DNA of 64,000 nucleotides, taken from Verrucomicrobiota bacterium. Lineage in GTDB: Bacteria; Verrucomicrobiota; Verrucomicrobiia; Opitutales; UBA953. Shown here in pieces: positions 1-6,976 of this stretch. A program made the position numbers and the translations under genes. The stretch spans positions 1-64,000 of the forward strand of contig JAPLTU010000039.1 in NCBI GenBank assembly GCA_026397965.1. Direction: 5' to 3'. The notes below the pieces were generated by a model that searched no databases, was not told the origin of the DNA, and saw only the letters and a program-made list of their open reading frames with translations. Numbering within the stretch: the first letter of the stretch is position 1; the number at the start of each line of letters is the position of its first letter.

Positions 1-1
1 C

Positions 2-187
2 GAAATCGCCACCCTGCTCCTCGACGCGGGCGCCGACCCTCTGGCGGATCAAGGCGGCTCGACGCCCGCTGATTTTGCGACACTCGCCGGCAAGACCGAG
101 ATCCTCGCCCTCCTGCAGGCCCGCCGCGACAACGCCGCCAAGCCGACCCGCTGGTTCAGTAAGCTGATCGGGTGGGTGCGGAGGTAG
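2..187 (+). CDS. Ankyrin-repeat protein, C-terminal fragment
   Basis: An open frame enters from the left edge and ends at TAG 185-187, giving 61 residues. The stretch beginning EIATLLLDAGADP, followed by GGSTPADFA and TEILALLQARR, has the helix-turn-helix pattern of about one and a half ankyrin repeats. The tail ends in a basic, tryptophan-containing segment (TRWFSKLIGWVRR). Ankyrin repeats mediate protein-protein contacts, so the partner and role cannot be told from this fragment. The stop codon lies inside the left edge of a palindromic repeat (184 onward), so the repeat directly abuts the gene end. Confidence 0.75.
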   Translation, partial: EIATLLLDAGADPLADQGGSTPADFATLAGKTEILALLQARRDNAAKPTRWFSKLIGWVRR

Positions 188-330
188 GGGCGCGACTGCG
201 TCGCGTCCGTTCATCAGTGAGAGGTGAGAACGCCAACTATCATCAATTCGTAGACTGACCGACGAACGGACGCCACGCAGTGGCGCCCCTACCCATTCCC
301 CGCGGGCGTGACGTAGCCACGCCGCTACCC
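184..330. repeat. Cluster of three palindromic repeats between genes
   Basis: Unit 1 (184-214) contains a hairpin reading GCGCGACTGCGTCGCG after GTAGGG. Unit 2 (261-292) is the same sequence inverted, with CGCCACGCAGTGGCG: one base changed in each arm so that pairing is kept. Unit 3 (304-330) has GGCGTG and CACGCC arms ending in GCTACCC. Units 1 and 2 could also pair with each other across 46 bases. A fourth, looser stem follows at about 333-347. Related units occur at 1102-1198 and 6065-6146. The rest of this 228-base gap shows only a C/T-rich leader before serB. Confidence 0.75.
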
Positions 331-415
331 TCGTCCGCCCTGCGGCGGCCTATACTCCATACTCTCACACTCCGCCCTTTCTTGACCTTATCGGCGGTGC
401 CCTTTGTAGTTCCCC

Positions 416-1057
416 GTGGCCACGAAGCTCCTTCTTCTCGACTGCGACTCGACTCTCTCGTCGATCGAGGGAGTCGACGAGCTCGGGCGGTTGCGCGGGA
501 CCGCCATCTTTAAGGCCGTAGAGGATATGACCAACGCGGCCATGAATGGCGGCACACCCATGGAGGAAATCTTCGCCCAGCGTTTGAATATGATCAAACC
601 GACGCTCGCCGAACTCCAAGCCATCGGCACCAAGTATATCGCCACGGTCGAGCCTACCGCCGTCGAAACGCTCGAAAAACTGCGCGCAGCAGGTTGGAAG
701 ATCGCCATCGTCAGCGGAGGTTTCACCCAAGCCATCATGCCCTTGGCCAAATTCCTGGGGGTCGCGCGGGTGGAGGCCGTGGTCCTAAAATTCAATGAAG
801 ACGGGACGTATGCCGGATTTGATGAGACCTGCCCGACTTCGAAATCAAAAGGCAAGAACATGATCGCCCGACGCCTACGCGCTGATTTCAAAGCCCAGAT
901 TGTCGTCATGGTCGGCGACGGCGCCAGCGACCTCGAAGTCAAAGGCGATGTCGACAAAGTCATTGGCTTCGGAAGGTACGTTGTTCGCCCCAAAGTCAAA
1001 GCCGGCGCGGATGTCTTCGTGATGTCATTGGCTGATTTGCCAGGAGTGCTGGAATAG
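416..1057 (+). CDS. serB: Phosphoserine phosphatase (HAD family)
   Basis: The product dephosphorylates O-phosphoserine, the last step of serine synthesis, in the cytoplasm. The 213-residue protein has the HAD motif I as DCDST at residues 9-13, with D9 the expected nucleophile and D11 the acid/base. The SerB-typical IEGVDEL follows, with its substrate-binding glutamate at 18. Motif II is VSGGF around S100, a lysine-rich stretch at 143-147 supplies motif III, and GDGASD (167-172) is motif IV. The length fits single-domain SerB without an ACT domain. The start is GTG; no other start lies close upstream in frame. It stands alone between two repeat clusters, so it is probably transcribed by itself. 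Confidence 0.9.
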   Translation: MATKLLLLDCDSTLSSIEGVDELGRLRGTAIFKAVEDMTNAAMNGGTPMEEIFAQRLNMIKPTLAELQAIGTKYIATVEPTAVETLEKLRAAGWKIAIVSGGFTQAIMPLAKFLGVARVEAVVLKFNEDGTYAGFDETCPTSKSKGKNMIARRLRADFKAQIVVMVGDGASDLEVKGDVDKVIGFGRYVVRPKVKAGADVFVMSLADLPGVLE

Positions 1058-1101
1058 GCAGAGATCACCTGTCGTGCAAAAGCGTTAAGGTAAGGCCTCC
1101 A

Positions 1102-1198
1102 GGTAGGGCTGACCGCCTCGGTCAGCCGCGGTTGAGCGCGGGCGCTCATCCCTACCCAAGACAATCGCAGCTAGGGCAGCACGCGGTGCTGCCGCTAC
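1102..1198. repeat. Palindromic repeats between serB and the ThuA-like gene
   Basis: The first unit (1102-1156) is bounded by GGTAGGG and CCCTACC. It holds two hairpins in series: GGCTGACCG...CGGTCAGCC (1108-1128) and TGAGCG...CGCTCA (1133-1148). The second unit (1172-1198) is TAGGG followed by GCAGCACGCGGTGCTGC and ending GCTACC. The second unit is almost identical to the one at 6112-6140. The same GTAGGG/CCCTAC border is seen in the cluster at 184-330. Confidence 0.75.
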
Positions 1199-1291
1199 CT
1201 TTGTTTCTTGGCCTTTCTTAACCCGCCCCATCCCTACCCCTATCCCTTTCTACACCTTTGCACTTTGGCACTTTGCACCCAAACTGCCGCC

Positions 1292-2098
1292 ATGCGTAGT
1301 CTCTTACCCTTATTCGTCGTCGCGGCCGTCTTTGCGGCCGACGCCCCAGTTCCAGCCGAAATCAAAGGCGTTCCACCTAAGCAACTGCGCGTCTTTATTC
1401 GCTCCGGACCTAAAACGCATAAGCCCGGCGATCACGATCATCCCGCCTTTCTCCGCGATTGGGTGCCGCTCTTAGTCGATCATGGCGCGACCGCGACCGG
1501 TAGTGAAATCTTCCCGACGGCTGAACAGTTGGCTCAAACCGACGTCGTGATCATCCACCGCCAAGGTGGGGGCGACTTCAAACCTGAAGAGCGCGAACGC
1601 ATCACCGCATTCACAAAAAATGGCGGCGGTCTCGTCGTGATCCATGCGGGCAGCGTCGCCAGCACTCCGGAGGGGACTGATTTCTACAAAGAACTCATCG
1701 GTGGCTCCTGGCGCCAGAAAGTGACCCGCTTCCGCGAAGGCCCCATGCAATTGGATTTCGTCGATAAGACGCACGTCATCACCGCGCGGATTGCGGATTT
1801 CAAGATGCAGGATGAGATTTATTACGAAATGGATCTGCGGAAGGACATCCACGTCCTTGCTACTTCGCCGACGCCTAAAAATATCGGCGACCGTTTCGAA
1901 GCGCAAACGCAGGCCTGGACCTATGAACAGGGTGCCTACCGGGCGTTCGTTTTCATCCCCGGCCATACCTATGTTAATTTCCAACGCAACGATGTCCGCA
2001 CCTTACTGCTCCGCGGTATCGCCTGGGCCGGGAAACATCCCCGCCCCGCAGATTTTTCCGATACGGTCGTATGCCCGCCGCCGCCGCCGATTAAGTAG
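1292..2098 (+). CDS. Secreted ThuA-like protein
   Basis: The 268-residue product starts MRSLLPLFVVAAVFAAD, a clean signal peptide with likely cleavage near residue 16, so it should act outside the inner membrane. The mature part matches the ThuA (trehalose utilisation) class-I glutamine-amidotransferase-like fold: KTHKPGDHDHPAF (41-53), TDVVIIHRQGGGDF (83-96) and GGGLVVIHAG (111-120), with a late PGHTYVNF. ThuA proteins are linked to sugar metabolism, often in Verrucomicrobia and Planctomycetes, but the reaction of most members is unknown. An in-frame ATG exists at 1208, but the 28 extra residues are low-complexity and would bury the signal peptide, so 1292 is chosen. The C-terminus ends in a proline run. 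Confidence 0.8.
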   Translation: MRSLLPLFVVAAVFAADAPVPAEIKGVPPKQLRVFIRSGPKTHKPGDHDHPAFLRDWVPLLVDHGATATGSEIFPTAEQLAQTDVVIIHRQGGGDFKPEERERITAFTKNGGGLVVIHAGSVASTPEGTDFYKELIGGSWRQKVTRFREGPMQLDFVDKTHVITARIADFKMQDEIYYEMDLRKDIHVLATSPTPKNIGDRFEAQTQAWTYEQGAYRAFVFIPGHTYVNFQRNDVRTLLLRGIAWAGKHPRPADFSDTVVCPPPPPIK

Positions 2099-2107
2099 AT
2101 TTCAGCC

Positions 2108-2629
2108 TCAGACGCCGAGCATTTCGCGAACCTTCGTCCGGCGATAACGGAAGATACGCTCAACCTTGCCTTTGACGAAGGGGTAAGCGACTTCACCGAG
2201 CGGCCAGAGCGGAAGTTTATAGAGGACTTCATCATCCATGCGCGTCTTGCCACCTTCGTCGGCGAAGGTGTGCGTGTGATGCCAGACCGCGTAAGGCCCC
2301 TTCAATTGTTCGTCGACGAACGCATAAGGCGGATCCCAATGCGTGATGCGGGTGCGCCAACCGAAAGGCACGCCGCTGAGCGTCAGGCGATAGTCGATCA
2401 ATGCACCCGTTGTCAGGACGATCGGCCGCGGAGTCAGGATTTTAAATTTTAATTCCGGCGGCGTGATCGCCTCGAGGTTCTCGGCCTTAGAGAAAAACTC
2501 GAAGACCTTTTCCAAAGGCAGCGGTGAAAGCGTACTCTCAAAGTGACGATGGACGCCGCGGGGGAGCGAGTGAGGCCTGGCGAGATGGTCGCGGCGGTGG
2601 GCGCGGATGACTTCGCTATAATCGGACAC
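2108..2629 (-). CDS. SRPBCC (START-like) ligand-binding family protein
   Basis: The 173-residue product resembles SRPBCC proteins once labelled cell-division inhibitors. It has HFESTLSPLPLEKVFEFFSKAENLEAITPPELKF near 28-62, then PRPIVLTTGALIDYRL, FGWRTRITHWDPPYAFVDEQ, and WHHTHTFADEGGKTRMDDEVLYKLPLWPLG. These are the family's usual strand and loop signatures. The fold makes a hydrophobic cavity; the ligand is not predictable. It is convergent with the ThuA-like gene, whose stop lies 9 bases away. No close functional neighbour is evident. Confidence 0.7.
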   Translation of the reverse strand: MSDYSEVIRAHRRDHLARPHSLPRGVHRHFESTLSPLPLEKVFEFFSKAENLEAITPPELKFKILTPRPIVLTTGALIDYRLTLSGVPFGWRTRITHWDPPYAFVDEQLKGPYAVWHHTHTFADEGGKTRMDDEVLYKLPLWPLGEVAYPFVKGKVERIFRYRRTKVREMLGV

Positions 2630-2751
2630 GGCGGTTTTGGGGACTCGGGCAGGCTGGCCTGACAGGGGCTGGGTGTCAAGGGACGCTCCAAGGAAAGGGC
2701 TTGCCGAACGGGCGGGGCGGGTTTCCCTTGGATGTCCCCCTTCCCGGTCAC

Positions 2752-3252
2752 ATGCCTAACTCACGTTCTCGCCGCCAAACCAAAGGCGCCTTTGGTAATA
2801 ACAAAGCTCGCCCCCTCGTCCGTGATTGGTCCGCACCTGCACCGGCCCCGACCGACACGACGCCTCGGGAGCCCAGCTTCGCCGATAAGCTGATCAATTA
2901 TTCTCAGCCCATCCTCGAACAGGCCGGCAACAATCATACCGCCGCCAAAGGCGCGATGAACGTGGCCATCCTGATCTGGAACGCAGCCATCGAAGGCGAC
3001 GCCAAGATCGCCGAAGCCAAAAAGAAGCTGGCCGCTCTCCCTGGTGCCACCGCCGAACAAGTCGAAGAACTCGTCACGACCATGGTCGCACGTAAGACCG
3101 AGCTCTATCCAGAGGAGAAACTCAGCGTCACAAACTTTATCCTCAAGTTCCCCCATCGTAAGGGCGCCCAATTCCGCGTTTCCGCCGTGAACATCAATCC
3201 CGAAGGCGTCAAGAAGTCGGACCTGTCGGACATGGTGAAAGTGACGGCCTAA
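2752..3252 (+). CDS. Hypothetical protein, 166 residues
   Basis: I do not recognise this protein. It starts with a basic, disordered-looking segment (MPNSRSRRQTKGAFGNN), followed by a proline-rich linker and a helical region from about 45 to 125 (SFADKLINYSQPILEQAG, AIEGDAKIAEAKKKLAALPG). It contains NFILKFPHRKGAQFRV and no membrane segment or signal peptide, so it is probably cytosolic. An in-frame start exists at 2701, but the stretch it adds (GRGGFPLDVPLPG) looks non-coding, so the ATG at 2752 is chosen. It lies 55 bases before the dihydroorotase gene on the same strand. Codon use matches the neighbours, so it is probably a real gene. Confidence 0.65.
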   Translation: MPNSRSRRQTKGAFGNNKARPLVRDWSAPAPAPTDTTPREPSFADKLINYSQPILEQAGNNHTAAKGAMNVAILIWNAAIEGDAKIAEAKKKLAALPGATAEQVEELVTTMVARKTELYPEEKLSVTNFILKFPHRKGAQFRVSAVNINPEGVKKSDLSDMVKVTA

Positions 3253-3307
3253 GACGCCTGTTTTCCCATTTGCGGTCGGGAGGCATTTAGATTGAGACTG
3301 TCTTTCC

Positions 3308-4654
3308 ATGGGCACCGTCGTCCTTCGCAATGCTGAACTCATCAACGAAGGCCGTCGCTTACGAGCCGACGTCCTCCTCCGCGATGGCCGCATCGAGCGT
3401 ATCGGCTCGCTACCAGCCGGCACCCAGGCCGACCAGGAATACGATTTGACGGGTAAGCTCCTGCTACCCGGTTTGATCGACGACCAGGTGCATTTTCGCG
3501 AACCGGGCCTGACCCACAAGGCCTGCATCGCCAGCGAAGCACGGGCCGCCGTGGCCGGAGGGGTGACGTCGTTCATGGAGATGCCCAATACGAGCCCGCC
3601 GGCGACCACGCTCGAGGAACTCGAGAAGAAGTATGCCATCGGTGCGGCCACCTCGACCGCCAACTACTCCTTCTTCTTCGGCGCCACCAACACCAACCTC
3701 GATAGCGTCAAACGCGTCGATGCCCGAAAAGTCTGCGGCGTAAAAGTCTTCATGGGTTCTTCGACGGGCGATATGCTGGTCGACGCCGCCGCCACCCTCG
3801 AAGGTATCTTCCGCCACTCGCCCACCCTGATCGCAACACACTGCGAGGACACGCCGATGATTAAATTGGCCGAGGCCGCTGCTAAAGCCAAGTGGGGGGA
3901 CGACGTCCCGGCCTCCGAACACGGTCGCATTCGCTCGGTCGAAGCCTGCTACGCCTCATCATCCATGGCCGCCGAGCTCGCCCGACGCCATGATGCACGT
4001 CTGCACATCTTACATATCACCACCGCAAAGGAACTCAGCCTCTTCAGCGCCGCGCCCTTGAAAGGGAAAAGACTGACCGCCGAAGCCTGCGTACACCATC
4101 TCTGGTTCGCCGAAGAAGATTACGCCCGGCTGGGCCATCAGATTAAATGCAACCCGGCAATCAAGACGTCCGCCGACCGCGCGGCCGTCCGCGCCGCCGT
4201 GGCGTCGGGCGTCATCGACGTCATCGCGACCGATCATGCCCCGCACACGCGCGAGGAGAAAGCCCAGACCTACTTCAAGGCTCCGTCTGGGCTGCCGCTC
4301 GTGCAACATTCGCTGGTGGTGCTGATGGACCTCGTCCAACAAGGCGAGTTCACGCTTGAGACCGCGGTCGAACGCGCCTGCCACGCCCCGGCGATCCTCT
4401 TTGGCGTCGAAAAACGCGGCTTCATCCGCGAAGGCTACTGGGCCGACCTCGTGGTCGTTAATCCCAAGAAACCCTACACCGTGAAGGCGGAGAATGTCCT
4501 TTATCAATGCGGCTGGTCGCCGCTCGAAGGCCACACCTTCAGTAGCTCAATCGAGCGCACGTTCGTCAACGGAGTCTGCGTCTTCGAGAACGGCCAGATG
4601 CGCGCCGACGCCCCGAAAGGCCAGCGCCTGACGTTTAACGGGAATGCGCGTTAG
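3308..4654 (+). CDS. pyrC: Dihydroorotase
   Basis: The 448-residue product closes carbamoyl-aspartate to dihydroorotate in pyrimidine synthesis. Motifs are PGLIDDQVHFREPGLTHK (54-71), SFMEMPNTSPP, KVFMGSSTG (the probable carboxylated lysine), a THCED metal motif, LHILHITTAKE and the C-terminal ATDHAPHTREEK with the catalytic aspartate. Where class I enzymes usually have DxHxH, this one has DDQVH, so the first histidine position is Gln60. I recall the same DDQVHFREPGLTHK form in Bacteroidetes dihydroorotases, so this is likely a family variant and not a defect. It is followed by an inverted-repeat region with no downstream partner. Confidence 0.88.
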   Translation: MGTVVLRNAELINEGRRLRADVLLRDGRIERIGSLPAGTQADQEYDLTGKLLLPGLIDDQVHFREPGLTHKACIASEARAAVAGGVTSFMEMPNTSPPATTLEELEKKYAIGAATSTANYSFFFGATNTNLDSVKRVDARKVCGVKVFMGSSTGDMLVDAAATLEGIFRHSPTLIATHCEDTPMIKLAEAAAKAKWGDDVPASEHGRIRSVEACYASSSMAAELARRHDARLHILHITTAKELSLFSAAPLKGKRLTAEACVHHLWFAEEDYARLGHQIKCNPAIKTSADRAAVRAAVASGVIDVIATDHAPHTREEKAQTYFKAPSGLPLVQHSLVVLMDLVQQGEFTLETAVERACHAPAILFGVEKRGFIREGYWADLVVVNPKKPYTVKAENVLYQCGWSPLEGHTFSSSIERTFVNGVCVFENGQMRADAPKGQRLTFNGNAR

Positions 4655-4671
4655 TAGGTAGCCCTTCGAGT

Positions 4672-4750
4672 AAAGGGAAACCGGAGACCAGATGATTGGC
4701 TGGGGTTATTAAATGCCCGCCGCAAATATCCCGGTCTCCGGTCTCCCCTT
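4672..4750. repeat. Inverted repeat pair, second intergenic repeat family
   Basis: The left arm (4672-4704) reads AAAGGGAAACCGGAGACC and continues to GATTGGCTGGGG. The right arm (about 4725-4750), read on the other strand, begins AAGGGGAGACCGGAGACC and continues CGGG. A third copy, AAGGGGAGACCGGAAACC followed by GGGAGGTTGGCTAGGG, lies at 6019-6052, after tgt. The arms could pair over about 17 bases around a 20-30 base AT-richer centre. No T-run follows, so this is not a typical terminator. The remaining leader up to 4857 is C/T-rich with no clear promoter. Confidence 0.6.
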
Positions 4751-4857
4751 GCGGTTCTTACTCCCTCGTCCCCGTGTCGCCTTGCCCATGCGCCCCCCTC
4801 GCGCCGCTCGGCGCGTTCCCCTTGCCACCTTCCCCGCTACCCCCCTAGTTTCCGACC

Positions 4858-6000
4858 GTGTTCACCCTTCTTAAGACCGATACGACGACGGCCGCGCGCC
4901 TCGGCGTACTCAAGACCCCCCACGGGGAGGTCCGCACGCCGGTCTTCATGCCGGTCGGCACCCAGGCGACAGTCAAGGGTCTCTCTCCCCAGCAAGTCGC
5001 CGAGACGGGCGCCCAGATCCTGCTCAGCAATACTTACCACTTAAACCTCCGCCCGGGTCGCGAAATCGTCCGCGCCGCCGGCGGTCTCCACAAGTTCATG
5101 CACTGGGATAAGCCGATTCTGACCGACAGCGGCGGCTTCCAGGTCTTCTCGCTGGCAAAGCTCCGTACCATCACCGACGCGGGCATCCATTTCAGCTCTC
5201 ACCTCGACGGTAACAAGCTGTTCCTCGACGTAAAGGACTGCTTCGATATCCAAGACGCCCTCGGGTCCGACATCGCGATGGTGCTCGATGAATGTCCGCC
5301 CTACCCGTGCGAGTACGCCGCGTGCGAAGTCGCGGTGAACCGTTCGATCCGCTGGGCCAAAGAGATGCTCCAGCTGGCCAAGGACAGCGGCTTCCTGGCC
5401 TCCGGCCGTCATCTCTTCTGCATCAACCAGGGCTCGGTCTTCGATGACCTGCGCATCCGTTGCGCCGAAGAACTCGGTGAACTCGATTTCCCCGGCCACG
5501 CCATCGGTGGCGTCAGCGTCGGCGAGCCCGAGGAGCACATGCTCCATCAGGTCGGCTTGGTCGCACCGCTCCTCCCCAAGAACAAGCCGCGTTACGTCAT
5601 GGGCGTCGGCACGCCACCCCAGTTGCTCCGCATGGTCGCGCTCGGCGCCGACATGTTCGACTGCACCATGCCCACCCGCATCGGTCGCCACGGCGGGGCG
5701 TTCACGCCCGACGGTCCGATTAGCGTGAAACATCTGCGCTACCGCGATGACCACCGTCCGCTCGTCGAAGGCATGGACAACTATACCTGCCGCCACTTCT
5801 CGCGCGCTTATCTGCGCCATCTGCATCACGCTGGCGAGCAGCTCGGCGGCACCTTACTCGCCCTGCACAATATCCACTTCCTGCAGGACCTCATGGCCCA
5901 AGCCCACGTGCACATCGCCGCCGGCGACTTCGCCTCCTGGTCCAAGGCCTGGTGCGAGCGTTACGAAGCCGGCGCCAAGGACGAGATACCGGCGGACTAG
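4858..6000 (+). CDS. tgt: tRNA-guanine (queuine) transglycosylase
   Basis: The 380-residue enzyme exchanges guanine 34 for the queuosine precursor in GUN-anticodon tRNAs. It has LTDSGGFQVFSL (89-99; D90 substrate-binding), GHAIGGVSVGE (213-223) and ADMFDCTMPTRIGRHG (264-279), with D268 the expected nucleophile. Length is typical for the bacterial enzyme. The zinc site is unusual: the family's C-x-C-x2-C then H maps to M306, N308, C311 and H337, so two of three cysteines are missing while FSRAYLRHL around them is intact. The start is GTG 4858, the first in-frame start; MFTLLKTD is a normal N-terminus. It is flanked on both sides by repeat elements. Confidence 0.92.
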   Translation: MFTLLKTDTTTAARLGVLKTPHGEVRTPVFMPVGTQATVKGLSPQQVAETGAQILLSNTYHLNLRPGREIVRAAGGLHKFMHWDKPILTDSGGFQVFSLAKLRTITDAGIHFSSHLDGNKLFLDVKDCFDIQDALGSDIAMVLDECPPYPCEYAACEVAVNRSIRWAKEMLQLAKDSGFLASGRHLFCINQGSVFDDLRIRCAEELGELDFPGHAIGGVSVGEPEEHMLHQVGLVAPLLPKNKPRYVMGVGTPPQLLRMVALGADMFDCTMPTRIGRHGGAFTPDGPISVKHLRYRDDHRPLVEGMDNYTCRHFSRAYLRHLHHAGEQLGGTLLALHNIHFLQDLMAQAHVHIAAGDFASWSKAWCERYEAGAKDEIPAD

Positions 6001-6018
6001 AGGCAGGCACTCCCAAGC

Positions 6019-6052
6019 AAGGGGAGACCGGAAACCGGGAGGTTGGCTAGGG
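6019..6052. repeat. Third copy of the GGAGACCGG intergenic repeat
   Basis: The segment reads AAGGGGAGACCGGAAACC then GGGAGGTTGGCTAGGG. It aligns over its length with the left arm at 4672-4704 and with the reverse complement of the right arm at 4725-4750. Together the three copies bracket tgt. No open frame or promoter explains the similarity. Confidence 0.55.
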
Positions 6053-6064
6053 CATCTTGCATCG

Positions 6065-6146
6065 AGGTAGGGTCACGACTGCGTCGTGACCTAGAGGCAC
6101 GCAGAGGAAAACTAGGGCAGCACGCGGTGCTGCCCCTACCTCGAGA
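6065..6146. repeat. Paired palindromic repeats after tgt
   Basis: Two hairpin units lie back to back: GTCACGACTGCGTCGTGAC (6072-6090), a perfect 8-base stem with a 3-base centre, and GGGCAGCACGCGGTGCTGCC (about 6115-6133). The outer borders TCGAGGTAGGG and CCCTACCTCGA are themselves inverted, so the block is symmetric at two levels. The second unit matches 1172-1198 nearly exactly. The following 40 bases contain AGCCCTGTCCC twice as a direct repeat. Confidence 0.75.
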
Positions 6147-6186
6147 CAAAAACACCAGCCCTGTCCCAAGCCCTAGCCCTGTCCCT

Positions 6187-6209
6187 CGCTTTAGTCGCAG
6201 ACTAAAGCG
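6187..6209 (-). terminator. Perfect hairpin at the end of the HesB-like gene
   Basis: CGCTTTAGTC and GACTAAAGCG form a perfect 10-base stem around GCA. The stem includes the stop codon of the minus-strand gene ending at 6202. On the minus strand the bases after it (AGGGACAGGG) are not T-rich, so intrinsic termination is only a guess; it may instead stabilise the mRNA end. Confidence 0.4.
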
Positions 6210-6570
6210 AAAAGCTTTCCCCGCAGGAACAGCTGGCCTTGGCGTTGGGGTTGGAGAACTTAAAGCCCCCACCGATCATCTTATCCGAATAATCCAACTG
6301 CGTACCCCGCAAATAGAGAGCCGACTTCGGATCAATCAAGACCTCGACCCCTGCCGTCCTGACCATGATGTCCGCCGCTTTGGCTTCACCGACGAAACGC
6401 ATCTTGTAGGACAGGCCATTGCAGCCGCCGCCGGAAATGGCGACCCGGAGCAAACTGCCTTGGGCTTCACGCAAAGCCAGTGCCTTCACTTTGACTCCCG
6501 CCGAGGCCGATAGCCGAATCAGACGCTCGTCGGCCACGCGTGGCGCAGGAGTAGTGTGGGCGGCATTCAT
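6202..6570 (-). CDS. HesB/IscA-type iron-sulfur carrier (A-type)
   Basis: The 122-residue product is an A-type carrier that delivers Fe-S clusters to apoproteins. The three family cysteines are present: one in ISGGGCNGLSYKM and two in the C-terminal ASCSCGESFSL. The middle has VLIDPKSALYLRGTQLDY, also typical. An upstream in-frame ATG (6642) would add 24 residues without family similarity, so ATG 6570 (MNAAHTTP) is chosen. No isc or suf genes are nearby, so whether it is IscA, ErpA or SufA cannot be decided. The gene points away from tRNA-Val. Confidence 0.85.
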   Translation of the reverse strand: MNAAHTTPAPRVADERLIRLSASAGVKVKALALREAQGSLLRVAISGGGCNGLSYKMRFVGEAKAADIMVRTAGVEVLIDPKSALYLRGTQLDYSDKMIGGGFKFSNPNAKASCSCGESFSL

Positions 6571-6676
6571 TTCTAGACATAATTGGGCAATCTGACGACA
6601 TGGCAAGCCCCTGAGGGAACCCAAATGAGGCTTGCCCGTCACCCTCCCCCCTCGGTTATGATACTACTTCGGATTA

Positions 6677-6750
6677 GGTCGCGTAGCTCAGTTGGTTAGA
6701 GCGCTACATTCACATTGTAGAAGTCACAGGTTCAAGTCCTGTCGCGACCA
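6677..6750 (+). tRNA. tRNA-Val (anticodon CAC)
   Basis: All four arms fold. The acceptor stem is GGTCGCG with CGCGACC (6677-6683, 6743-6749), the D arm is GCTC/GAGC, and the anticodon stem is CTACA/TGTAG with loop TTCACAT. This places CAC at 6711-6713, reading GUG codons. The T arm is ACAGG-TTCAAGT-CCTGT. The discriminator is A6750, and the following bases are CCC, so the CCA end is not encoded. Confidence 0.95.
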
Positions 6751-6819
6751 CCCGAATAATAGACCGTCCGCTCCAGCCGGGGCGGAGATCTGGCCTGAAG
6801 TCTGCGCCGCACCCTGGGG

Positions 6820-6846
6820 CGGACAAATTATTATTAACTATATAAT
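6820..6846 (+). promoter_or_regulatory. Possible promoter in an AT-rich patch
   Basis: An exact TATAAT box lies at 6841-6846. Fifteen bases upstream is CGGACA (6820-6825), a weak -35 match with short spacing. The surrounding 6824-6900 is strikingly AT-rich for this genome. It would drive the small gene at 6977. The rest of 6751-6976 shows no open frame I trust. Confidence 0.35.
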
Positions 6847-6976
6847 ATTACACTGTAAATGTCATTTAAGGGTTCCCGAAATCTCAGAATTAAATACAAA
6901 ATCGGTGTGTCGAAAAAGCACTTGCTCGCATCTGACCGCAGCTGCACCCCACCCCGTCTATTCGACTAACTTTCTC

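Noticed and set aside
4672-4750. Terminator after dihydroorotase
   Set aside because: The arms are long but no T-run follows, and copies elsewhere show it is a dispersed repeat.
5041-5829. A 262-residue open frame antisense to tgt
   Set aside because: It lies wholly inside tgt on the other strand and shows no motif.
6043-6513. A 156-residue plus-strand frame across the repeat block and the HesB-like gene
   Set aside because: It crosses palindromes and runs antisense to a clear Fe-S carrier gene.
6692-6976. N-terminal extension of the 119-residue protein through tRNA-Val
   Set aside because: A coding region overlapping most of the tRNA is implausible, and the extension is Cys/His/Pro-rich nonsense.
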